Shown here: positions 1 to 9,857 of the stretch, piece after piece
Position numbering within the stretch: the stretch's first letter is position 1
Layout of the letters: each line of letters starts with the position of its first letter
Assembly: GCA_039545315.1 (NCBI GenBank)
Contig: BCIM01000002.1
Span: 1,267,369 to 1,331,368, forward strand
Length of the DNA stretch: 64,000 nt
Reading direction: 5' to 3'
Source: Kondoa malvinella
Taxonomy: Eukaryota; Basidiomycota; Agaricostilbomycetes; Agaricostilbales; Kondoaceae
Translations under genes and position numbers: made by a program
The notes under the pieces: model-generated
What the model was told of the DNA's origin: nothing
What the model saw: only the letters and a program-made list of their open reading frames with translations
The model's database searches: none

Positions 1-284
1 CTTGGCCTATCAGTCAAGCTGAATGTGCAGAATATCCTTTGCGTCGCTCAGAAGCAAATAGGGCAAGTCGATGTTCGATCTCGAGTCGAGGGGAGACCGA
101 ACACGCAAGAGTTGGACAGGATGCACTCTAGAGCAGTAGACACATCAAATCTGCGTATTATACGCTCCAAAGAGACCACTCACTTTGCCCGTATCGTTCC
201 AACCAACTTCCAATTCCAACCTGACGATGACGATTCTTGCTCCTGTTCGACGAGTCCTGAGCCCTCAACGATTGTCCGTATATC
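1..284. other. 5' flank, no gene seen
   Basis: This is upstream sequence of the F-box-like gene that starts at 285. It has only short open frames on both strands that overlap each other and show no recognisable protein features. It probably holds the promoter and 5' leader of the following gene. Confidence 0.4.
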
Positions 285-1459
285 ATGGCCGCAGCATATA
301 CTAGACTAGAAAAGGAGAAGCCGCCCAAACTGGCGACGATAAACGATGTCCCTATAGAACTGATTGAAGAGATCAGGTTGGTCAAGCTGTGTGCAGATGC
401 GAATAACGTCTGAGGCGAGTCTCTAGTGATTGGGTCGCCATCAATGCAACAGGAGCTGCACTGCCTCTGAAGCCAGGCGGTCCCTCGTTCGCCAATCCGC
501 TCTGGCGCAGCTCCTCCAAGTCGGATCTCGTCAACTTTGCTTCTACATGCCGCACCTTTCGCGTGGCTAGCTACAAGCACTTGCCAGAATTCTCAAAGGA
601 CATTACCATCTTTTCCTTTTTTGAGCTGGAACGAATAAGAGACGATACTGCTTTGCGCTCGCGTATCTCCCCACACGTCAGGTAATTACCGGAGTCCCTC
701 TCACTCCGACTCGTCTGATTGATCTACAGACACATCTCGCTCAACTTTACTATCCCACTAGCTATATCTGTCGAAAGACTCAATCGCGCAATGGTAGTGC
801 TCTGTCTTCATCCTGGTCTGGATGCGCCTGTCCTGCCCCACCTCGAAGGAATCTCTTTCGCTTCCAAATTCCTCAATTCATACTCTGCTCATGGGAATAT
901 GCGAAAAGACTGGCAAGCGGAAATACGGCAAGCTGGCTTAACAGGTTGGCGGGCTACCCTACTTGGTGGTGTAGCACAAGCTTCAGCTGTTTTAGCCGGT
1001 GGCCAAGATATTATGGAACGCTTTGGAGATGCCGAAGTACTCTTCCTACGTGGTCAATGGTCAAGAGGGCACGACATTGTTTTTAAATCACATATCCCAC
1101 CTCCATTCTCGACGGAATCCATCGCTCATCTACCTCTGAGACTACTCGTTACGCCCTTTTCGCCTACTTCACCTAAACCACCTCCATTACTATCTCATCC
1201 GGCTCATCACGCTTCTCATCTAATGTTGACTAAACTACTCAAAACGGCTAAAACGGCAATTTCGACACCTTTGCGAAAGTATCCCGCAACAGAAAGGGTG
1301 CAACATGCTTGGGAGCTGAAAGAATGGGATGAGAAGAGGGAGAACGAGATGATTGGCTTTGGGTACGATATTAGGGGGACGGTGCTCTTCGTTGCTGGTC
1401 TGGTCGACAAAGTCATGTTCAGGGTGCCTGAGCCTAGCGTAATGGGTGCGTTGGATTGA
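285..1459 (+). CDS. F-box-like protein, function unknown
   Basis: The start is the ATG at 285. Two introns join in frame: about 375-425 (exon end ATCAG, acceptor CTCTAG) and about 681-729 (GTAATT to CTACAG). The N-terminus reads INDVPIELIEEIS, and about 45 residues later DLVNFASTCRTFRVASYKH. That spacing of a short LP/VP-x-E-L-I helix and a 'L..F..TCR.F' helix is typical of F-box domains, which bind Skp1 in SCF ubiquitin ligases. The rest, ending at the TGA near 1457-1459, has no repeat I can name (no clear LRR or WD40), so the substrate is unknown. It converges on the ZIP transporter gene, with under 200 bp between stops. The F-box call rests on pattern only; a degenerate F-box or unrelated helical protein is possible. 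Confidence 0.55.
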
Positions 1460-1651
1460 GACAGTGCAAGGGTGCCGCATTCGGGAGGTGGTCGTGGGTT
1501 GTACAGTCTCGGGGACATTGTATCAAATGTATCTACTGTCTATTTTTCATGTCGTGCACAAATGGTTCATGTGTTAAATCTCTCAAAAGGTTCCCTGCCT
1601 TCGTCAATGACTGTGAACATGTGGTTACATGCTTTTTTATGTAGTGGTATT

Positions 1652-3656
1652 TCATGCCCATTTGCCGATGACGGTCATGGCTGATTCGTATCATCATCAG
1701 TCTCAGATCTAGTAGTCGAAGGGTGGACATACCTATTAGACCAGCAAAGAGTGAAGCGAGGGCAATAAGGACCTTGGAGTTCTTGGCGGCCGCAAGTTCG
1801 CCATGCAACCACTAGACATTCGTCAGATGGGTCACATGTACTGATAGATAGTATGAAGGACTCACGTCATGCGCCAGTAGCTCAACTAGTCCAACGTAGA
1901 GCAGAATACCGGCTGAGATGGAATCGAGAACACCGATGGAAATGAGCGCTGCTCGACCATTGACGTTGTAGGTCTCGTGCACTGCCACACCAATTGATAT
2001 ACCGATCGGAGTAATGATCTATGCCAGAATGAGCTAGAAATTATGATGGATAAAAGGCACTTACACCAAAAGCTAGCGCTAGCATAAGTTTCCGAAGTTT
2101 GCCTGCGTTGCCGTAGACTAGTAAAGCAATACGCGAGCCTAATGCGAGACCCTGTTCTAACCATCAGGCGGCATATAAAAGTAGAAGCAGATAAACTGAC
2201 CTCGAAGAACTGATGGAAGACGATAGCGCAAAGCAAAGGCACCCATTCCGTGCCACCAGTCGCTCCCAATGTCACGCCAATCATGATACTATGGAAAATA
2301 ATACCAGCTTCAAGCAAGTAGACATCAAAGTGCGCTTGGTCGGACGAGTAGTCTGTTCCGTGAACGGCTTGTGCAATGTCGTGCCCGTGTCCACCATGAC
2401 TGTGTGGTTTCGCAGCGAGTCCTTTTTCGATTGGAGAGTCGCCAGATGAACTGTCGGACAGAGCTGGACTGTGGGCTGGTCTGTGCTTGGAAATGAATCG
2501 CATAGCGAAGAAGTCGACGAGGCTGGACAAACATCAGTAGTGCTTATTAGTATATGGATGCACATACAAGGTCACGATTGCAGCTGCCATAGCGATGGTA
2601 GGTGAAGCAGGCTCGAATGCCAAGTTGCCGATGCATTCGTTCGCAAACATGACGAAAGCATGGTAGAGCAGATGCACGAAAGCGACGCTAATGACTGATC
2701 ATGTCGTCACTGAGTGCATATCCTGAGACGACGGAGACTTACTGATGCCTGTACCAAAATGGCGGCAGACAAAGAAGAACCAGCTGAAGATTGCCGAAGT
2801 GAGTCTGCTTGACAAGACTAGAGGCAGACCTATGCCAAGCACAGATACAACGAGCAGAATCTGTATACAGCATGAGCAAAAGATGGACCTGCACAGCAAA
2901 GACAGCTTACGAAGATGGAAGCAATATGCAGATCCAGGTCGTATGGACCAGTGTCGAGACCATCGCAGACATCACCACAGTCACCGTGTGTATGCCCACC
3001 ATGAATGACACAACTGGTTCCAGAGGCGCCCTCTTCTTCCGAAGCTACCTCTTGCGTTGCGCCTTCAATGGTAGATCCATCTGGATTCTGGCGTAGGCCT
3101 TGCTCGTCAAAGCACCACCAGCGGTTGCCTTCTTGCTCGCAAAAAGTTCCGTCATCTGCGTATTGATCAGACGAGTTCGACAAAGTGCCAGCATAGCAAG
3201 CTCACCGCAATCGTAATGGTCAAGATGCAACGTGCATCCAGCTTTCGTGACTGGCTCTACCCAAGCAGTGCCATCAGGATTCTGCAGAGTACTGTCAGCC
3301 GTCGGACCACGTCAAAAACATGAGGTCTCATCGCACTTGAAGTTCACGTTCGCCGTTGTAGCATTCCCCTGTGCGGAGTCAGCGTGTGTCCTGGAAGAAG
3401 ACGAGCTGCTTACATTGCCCATCATAGAGCTCGCACCATCCTCCGTCATCGCAAGAATAACGTGTGTCTAGCGGACTTTGATCAGCAACCGTAACCTCGT
3501 TCGAAGGCAAGACACACCTGATTCTGGCGTACAGCCTTCCTTTGTGACAGTCTCTGTCTGTCTTTTGTCGAGTAAAGTCGTGCCAAACGAAGGTCTCGCT
3601 TGAACCAGTCCAGCAAAAACGAACGCAGCACTCAAAGCTATTTGACTCGACTTCAT
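1652..3656 (-). CDS. ZIP-family zinc transporter with Cys/His-rich extracellular N-terminus
   Basis: This is a plasma-membrane Zn(II) importer of the ZIP (Zrt/Irt) family. It starts at the ATG at 3654-3656 with a signal peptide (MKSSQIALSAAFVFAGLVQA) and a possible Kex2 site (DKR). A secreted domain of two similar modules follows, each with DDG-x-[WF]-C, W-x-C and NPDG. They end in C-x2-H-x2-H-x2-C (CTLHLDHYDC) and C-x2-H-x2-H-x-H-x2-C (CVIHGGHTHGDC). The membrane part begins YDLDLHIASIF. It has a His-rich cytosolic loop (SHGGHGHD), the TM4 signature HSIMIGVTLGATGG and the TM5 signature HQFFEGLALGSRIA. The gene ends MTVIGKWA, as ZIP proteins usually do, after a short last exon (stop at 1652-1654). 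About eight introns are present. It is transcribed divergently from the zincophore at 4094. Family assignment is firm; zinc rather than iron is inferred from the neighbour and the motifs. Confidence 0.92.
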
Positions 3657-4093
3657 TGTGATTGCTTGTGCTCTCTGTACATCACTAGCGCTGCGAAAAT
3701 TCTTACTCTTTTCCCGATAACTGCCTGACCTTTAGGGTACAACTTGCCAAGCACCGCGTCTCGTGGATGTGAAGACTGTCTCTGCAGCATTTGGCATGCT
3801 ATCCACCTTTGCAGTCTTTGAATAAAGCTCTAGATGTGCTCACTGCGTATGCAAGGCCTCTGGCTACCTCTACACACCTTGCTATGCCTTCCTTTGCACT
3901 TTTTACCCCAGATTGTCTTGCAATTAGCGAAGTGCCAAGACTCTCGAATACCGCGCTGTCGGGAGCACAGGATCACAGCTCATAGCCAGCAAGGTCCTCA
4001 GATGGTTATCGGAAACTCTTTGGATGAAATTTTCCACCCGCACGATCCTGTCTTCTTCTTCTCACCTACGATCAAGAAGGCCTTCTTCTCAAT
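3657..4093. promoter_or_regulatory. Shared divergent promoter of the zinc transporter and zincophore, with Zap1-like sites
   Basis: These 437 bp separate the two start codons. They contain ACCTTTAGGGT at 3728-3738, one mismatch from the S. cerevisiae Zap1 zinc-responsive element ACCTTNAAGGT. They also contain the half sites ACCTTT (3805-3810), ACCTTG (3876-3881) and CAAGGT (3990-3995). About one ACCTT/AAGGT would be expected by chance in this length on both strands. Short ORFs here are not convincing. Zinc-starvation induction of both genes is inferred. Confidence 0.6.
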
Positions 4094-5541
4094 ATGTTCA
4101 GCCAAATTACTGCTTCTGCTTTTCTTCTCGCCAGCGCCGCCTCGGCTGCTCCTCGTCCTGCTGGTCTTTTCGCTCGCCAGGATATGACCGAGCCTGCTGC
4201 GTGGAACTCTACTGAATTCACCACCGAGATCCAGCTCCAGTGAGTGGTGTGTTTCCCTTCGAATTTCGTTTACTTACACAGTGTGATAGAGGATGCAACG
4301 ACACTCAGACGCAATTGTTGCGAGATGGCCTTGGCGAGATGTGAGCTGTTCCTTGCCCTCCCATGTTGTCGCGCTTACAACGAGACCTGTAGGTACACCA
4401 TCGCACAACATGCTATTGATCGCACTCTTCGCTTTGGCGCCGATGACCCGCTTTACATGAAGTATTTTGGATCATCGCCTCCGATGTCAGCTCTCTTCTA
4501 ACAGTTGCACGAATCCTCTGCTCACATCGTTGATAGGAACGTTATCGGTTATTATGTAAGCTTGACTTGCTGTAAGTACCTTTGTGATATCTGATGATTA
4601 TGAGCAGACACAATTGGTATCGGGAGACAAGACTGGAGTCGTGCTTCGTTGCGATAACCCTGACGTTTGTTGCTCTCTATCATGCCTATGCTCGGATCTA
4701 ACGCTATCGTTTAGGGAAATTGCAATGAAGTAACCGAAGAGGGCAAGTCCTTTGGCTACAGACATGATGCGGTCAGGTCTGACAATGTCCCCAGGTCCTT
4801 GGGCCGGTCACTGGAGAGGCGAAAACGCTACCATGGAGACTGTCATCTGCGAACCTACCTACAACCGTCGCTCGCACTTGGACACCTTGTGCACTGATGG
4901 CAAGATGATTGGAGGCGAACCAGCTATCTCTTCTTGGCTCGGTCCCGACCTGATGCACCGCATGACCCACATCCCAAACATCTTTTACGAAGCTGTCGGT
5001 CACCACGGTGACTCTTTTGCTGCTGTTCTCGAGCTAGCATCAACCAACAACTCTCTTGCGTGCGTGTTTCTCTCCATCTGAGAAAGTGCTTCTGCTAAAA
5101 TCCTTCGGCAGGTCTTACAACCAATACACGTACGCTTACTACGCTCTGGACTCTTACGCTCAAGAAATGGCTGCACCACCTAACGGCTGTGTGGTCTCGG
5201 CTGAACAAGTCTTTGAGACTGCCGAACCAGTCACCGACCTTCCTTCAGCGACTGCTGGTGCCCCTGAAGTTGGTGCTGCCGGAGCATGCCACACTCATGC
5301 CGGCGGAATGTAAGTCTGCTAATCCCGGTATCTAATTCGTTTGGCTGATACGCATGCGATTGCATAGTACCCACGGCTGTGATGAGGAAGAAGACCACAG
5401 CGACCATGATCACGAAGCATCCGCTACTCCTGCCGCATCAGCTGCCGAGGCCTGCCACACCCACAGAGGTATGTACCTTTCAGTTCTGACATAGGCTTCT
5501 TGCTCATCTTGCTCAAAGATGGTGTTGTGCACTGCGATTAA
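4094..5541 (+). CDS. PRA1: Secreted zincophore, Pra1/Asp f 2 (HRXXH) family
   Basis: This family (Candida Pra1, Aspergillus Asp f 2) is secreted, binds Zn(II) and returns it to a ZIP transporter on the cell surface. The start at 4094 gives a signal peptide (MFSQITASAFLLASAASAAP). The spliced chain then reads GCNDTQTQLLRDGLGEM, DDPLYMKYFGSSPP, NVIGYY, CDN..GNC and GHWRGENATMETVICEP. The family motif HRXXH is present as HRMTH (near 4956-4970), followed by the conserved YEAVGHHGDSFAAVLELA. The C-terminus carries CHTHAGGITHGC, an acidic His-rich stretch, and finally CHTHRDGVVHCD before TAA at 5539-5541. The family normally ends in one such CHTH...HC motif. One intron (4743-4794) is GC-AG type with a GCAAGT donor. 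The 5' exons are joined by phase and family match. It is divergent from the ZIP gene, an arrangement known for Candida PRA1-ZRT1 and Aspergillus aspf2-zrfC. Confidence 0.9.
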
Positions 5542-5796
5542 GCGCTGTATCGGACCTGTAAAATAGCCGTCGAGGCGTTAGTAGATGATGACAATACGAA
5601 TGATGTTATAGAACCTTTGTCGCTGTTGGGCTACGCGCTGTGATAGGGCCCATGGGCACGCATGCTGGAAGCCTCTAGATCTGTCAAGTTGTTGACATCA
5701 TTTATTTTCGACAGCTTGAGGTCGAACGATATCCGGCTAGGTTGCGAGCCAAGACCTTCTGCACACACAGAACAGCCTTCAGGTCGCGCGCTCAAG

Positions 5797-8658
5797 ATGA
5801 GTACACTGTTCGAGACGTCAAACAGTATGGCAGACGAAGCTGCACTGTTACAAGATCAAGATGGTCAAGCGCCGCAAGCGTGTGTGCTCTGCAGTCCACA
5901 AACTGTCTCTAGGATAGTCAAACGAGTGAAAGCAATGGTAAGTCTGCAGCCTTTTCAGTAGCAAACCGGTTCGCCAATGTCTGCAATTGCCTTAGACTCT
6001 CAAGTTGCTGCCAATTGAAGTAGACGTGTTCGTTGCTCTACTTGCTTCAAGAAGCCAATTTAACGTTGTTTGGCCATGAAGGGAGCAGCTGCAAGACCCT
6101 CTGTCAAGCATCATCACCAAAGAAGTAGTCAAGGCTTACATAGATTCCGCTGGAGACTTTGCAGGTGAGTCTCGCACACGACAAGGCCAGCTTACATGCT
6201 AACGACGTGAGCAGACGCCGTTCCATATGCATTGCTCGAAGCCCGTCGCTCATTCTACTTGGACGCCTTGAATGATCCGTCAGACTATGACGAGAACCTA
6301 GGCAGGAAGGCCGCTTGCGAAGTGCTAGCTAGGCGCATCATCTTGCGTCTAGATTCACAGAGACAGCATGTCGTGCTGTCTACAAGATATTCGCATATCG
6401 AAAGTGACGGCGACGTCTCTCTACCAAGATCTTGCCTGGAATCTGCCGTAGACCGTGAGTAGAAGGCGGTGCTCTCGGTCATTTCTAATATCTGTCCTCG
6501 ACAGAGCACTGTCCACACTTCATGAGCTCGGATGCGGCTCAAAGATGCATCTTTGCATTGTGTGAGTTTCACGTCGATATCGTATACACCTGCACTTCGC
6601 TCATAAGTGACAGGGGATGGGCATCTCATCCAAACCACTGATAGCCGAGGTCATCTTGTATACGCAATCTACAAGTAAGCGATCGCAAGCTCTTTAGTGT
6701 GGCCTGGCTAATGTATGATGAGGAAGAAATGCAGCAAAGCCAGGGTTCATGAACCACTTGAGCTTCGCACGTCTAGGTGAGCACCGAGACGAGTGCACCA
6801 ATTAGGCTAAGTCAGGTCTAGGTGTACCTCGCTATCAGAATTGGCTGCGCATAGGATTATGGCTGCTTTTCCTTGTCGCGTACTTTGTTACTGTGCAAAC
6901 GCCAGGACGTGAAATCGGCGTGGAAGATTGGATTCTATACGTTCAAGTGTAAGTGTCCCCTTTGACGCACCCGGAACTCAATGTTAAGGCTTTGCGTAGC
7001 TTTGGGTGTAGGTTTGCCTGCGAGCAATATGTGGCTCGCTCTGATGTAATCCCACAGACCTTTTCGAGGACTTGACCAAGGTCTACAAAGTCGGGTAAGT
7101 TGCCAATAGGGTCATGCTACTCGACTGATCGGTCTTTAGCTGGCACGCAGGCTTGAACTTTTGGATCTGCGTAAATTTCTGTATCTGGACTATCTGTCTC
7201 AGTAAGATCTTCATCGACCATTTTAGCCAATCCTGATGTTTCATCTAGTCGCGTTCGGCTACCGTATGGCAGACGTCGGAGTCAAGGAAAGCGAACCTGC
7301 AGAGCGATATCGCCAGCTCAGCTTCAATATTCTCTCCTGTGCCGCGCCTCTCATATGGATTAAGCTGTTGCCTGTCTTTGACCAGCTGACCTACTTCGGA
7401 ACTCTGCAAGTGGTCGTTTGGAGAATGCTGCGCGAAAGTGCCATTTTCTTCACTTTGCTGGCTTTGATCGCTATCGGTCAGTTTCTGCATGCTCGGGTCT
7501 CTTCAGACCTAACATCTGTAGCAAATTGACAGGCTTCGTCCAATCTTTGACCGGTCTTGATGTCAGCGACCGCAGTGGCAGAGATACAACATCTCAGGTC
7601 GTCTACGCTCTGTTTGAGGGTCTTCTTGGTTCACCTGCGTTCGAGCTCTTCAGAGGAGAGGAAGCAAGTAAGCCTTGACCCGAAAACTGCGATCCAAAAC
7701 TGATCTGTGTTACAGCGATTGTTTGGCCATTCGGCTTGTGAGCATACTAGGTCGCGGATGCTCTCCTGTAGCTGATGCCCGTGCGACAGAATACTGTACT
7801 ACGGATGGGTGTGTTCTAGTAGATCCCAAGGAATAGCATCACTCACCACTGCCGATACAGTGCTTCCTCACGCTGATTCTGCTACTCAACATTCTGGTCG
7901 CTTTATTGTAAGTCTCCATCGTCAGGCCTATCAGCGACAGCTCAACGTCGCGTAATGCATAGCGGTAGTGCCTATCAACAGGTGACGGACGACTCGACCA
8001 ATCAATACTTGTGCTTCTTTGGCCAAAAGGTGGTCTCTGCCGTTCGCGTAAGTCCGAGATATGAGTCAAGACTCGATAGCTGACTGTGGAGTAGGCTCCA
8101 GATGAATTTGTCTTTGTTGCGTGAGCCGGTCCGTCTTCAGAGGTCGTCTTACTTACAATAGATTCTGCGTAGGCCCTTCAACCTCATCGAGTTTTGCATC
8201 CTTCCCTTCGAATTCTGCTTGTCTAAAGAGCGATACTATCGACTGAACGCTTTCTTGCTCACCATCATCTTCTCGCCTGCTCTGGTTCTGATTGCTTTAT
8301 TTGAATCTAAGATCGACCGATTCAAAGTCAAGCAAGCGGAGAATGCGATGCTTGAGGATGGTGAAGATTTGGAAGAAGATGTAGGTCTTTCTGCTGGTCA
8401 GCGCAATCAGGCTGATGTTGCGGTGCAGCCCGAAGCGGACGAAGCAGACAAGGAGTATGGTGTCCTGTCAAAGATCAAATTTGATGACTTGATCAAAGAA
8501 TTCCCGTGTGTTGGTCGGTGTCTAGCTTGATAACAGCTAATTCCTCGACTTCGATTCGCAGTGACTTGTCTGCATCTGCGTCGACAGCTATGCTGCGCGA
8601 GATCAAGAGCCTACAGCAGCAAGTCAAAGAGCTTGCAGCTAAGATCGACAATAAATGA
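5797..8658 (+). CDS. YVC1: Vacuolar TRP-like cation channel Yvc1
   Basis: Yvc1/TRPY1 is a mechanosensitive, Ca2+-activated cation channel that releases Ca2+ from the fungal vacuole. The cytosolic N-terminus has the family segments GRKAACEVLARRIILRL and HCPHFMSSDAAQRCIFALW. A series of membrane helices follows: NWLRIGLWLLFLVAYFV-like, a segment around 7150-7260, and SFNILSCAAPLIWIKLLPVF. Then come the pore-proximal FGTLQVVVWRMLRESAIFF and the post-pore ILRRPFNLIEFCILPFEF and FLLTIIFSPALVLIALFES. The C-terminus is acidic (LEDGEDLEEDVG) and ends in a short coiled coil (LREIKSLQQQVKELAAKI). At least a dozen short introns split it. An in-frame ATG at 5662 is an alternative start; I prefer 5797. 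It converges on TAZ1 with about 105 bp between stops. Confidence 0.85.
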
Positions 8659-8763
8659 TAAAAAACGACTGCACGAATATACCAATGGTTGCAGACATCT
8701 ACACATGACACACGAAACACAAAAACGCGAGGTAATTTATGGGTCGGGTCGGGGCATTGAAGG

Positions 8764-9752
8764 TCAAAAAGCAGCACTCTTCAATCGGATCAGCTCTTGC
8801 CTAAGTACATTAGCTATATCTATTCTAGACTGCTTCAAGCCCGCGCTTTCGCCAGTGTACGGTACTTTCAGATTACCCTTGACCCAGCGATCACGCTCTT
8901 GTAGCAACGGATCGATCAATCTCCGTCTATCGAGAATCTGGTCTGCGAAAGTGACGCTGATGTCTGCGCCGAATTTGGGAAAGTATCTCGCTGGTTTTGA
9001 TCTTCCTTCTGGCATGATATTCTCGAAGCCGCGGAGGTACATCGGTAGTATCCGCGTTGAGGTTGGCGCTTCTAGCAGCAGACGCGAGATACCCCATCGA
9101 AATCTGGTCAAAATCTTGAGCCCAGCTACTTTCTACGAAGGTGAATCCACCTCAGCAGCCGATTGGTTCGCTCATCTTCCGTCTTTGCGAGCTTCAAAGA
9201 AGCTTGATTGACGAAACCTTCAGGGAAGAGATGGACCTGCTTGCGTCAATTTCGCCCAGCCTGATCAAACAACGGACTCACCCAGCCTCCTTTGCCCAGT
9301 ACATCTATAGCTTTGTCTATTGAAGGCTGATATACACCACCGCCTCGCCGCTCGGTTTCTAATACTTGGCCATTACGGAAAAAGGAAGAGAACAGCCTCA
9401 ACCATAACATAAGCGCGAGCGAACAGAAGAGAGAGGGGAGAAGTACGGATTGGTAAACATTATATCACGAGCACCGAGTGTCCAACGAAAGCGAGAACCT
9501 CTCAAAAAGGTAGCAGCTGGCAAAGCACCACACCAAATTGGGTCGTCGAGTGAAGAGATATGCTTTCAGAAAGAGAATCAGACGAGATAGAGTGCGGAAA
9601 GAAGGATAGAAGTGTACATTTGAATACGTCAACAGACCAGCAGAAGTGTCCTTGAGCAGATCCAATAGCACAGGGAGATTGTGAGTTTGCGAGCGCGTGC
9701 AGGCAGAGACGAAAGCTTTGCTTGCCAGACCGACACCTAATACTGTAGCCAT
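8764..9752 (-). CDS. TAZ1: Tafazzin-like cardiolipin transacylase
   Basis: Tafazzin remodels the acyl chains of cardiolipin in mitochondrial membranes. Joined exons give SNHISSLDDPIWCGALP, which contains the acyltransferase HX4D motif (H-I-S-S-L-D). Next come FRWTLGARDIMFTN, FFRNGQVLETERRGGGVYQP and the second motif VHLFPEGFVNQ. They are followed by LLRFRWGISRLLLEAP and ILPMYLRGFENIMPEG, matching the tafazzin pattern 'RW G IGRLI.EA ... P.I.P....G....MP'. The HX4D motif is split by an intron directly before the histidine codon. The start (MATVLGVGLASKAFVS) and overall size fit the family. It is divergent from the PhoD-like gene, with only 105 bp between start codons. Confidence 0.88.
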
Positions 9753-9857
9753 GTTGCTTGTTCGCGTTTGTAGTCGTTGGAAGAAAGCAGCGACGTGTTG
9801 TCAATTTCTTGGAATAACTTGTTCGGGTGTGCAGAAGGGATCAAAGGGCAGCCAAGG

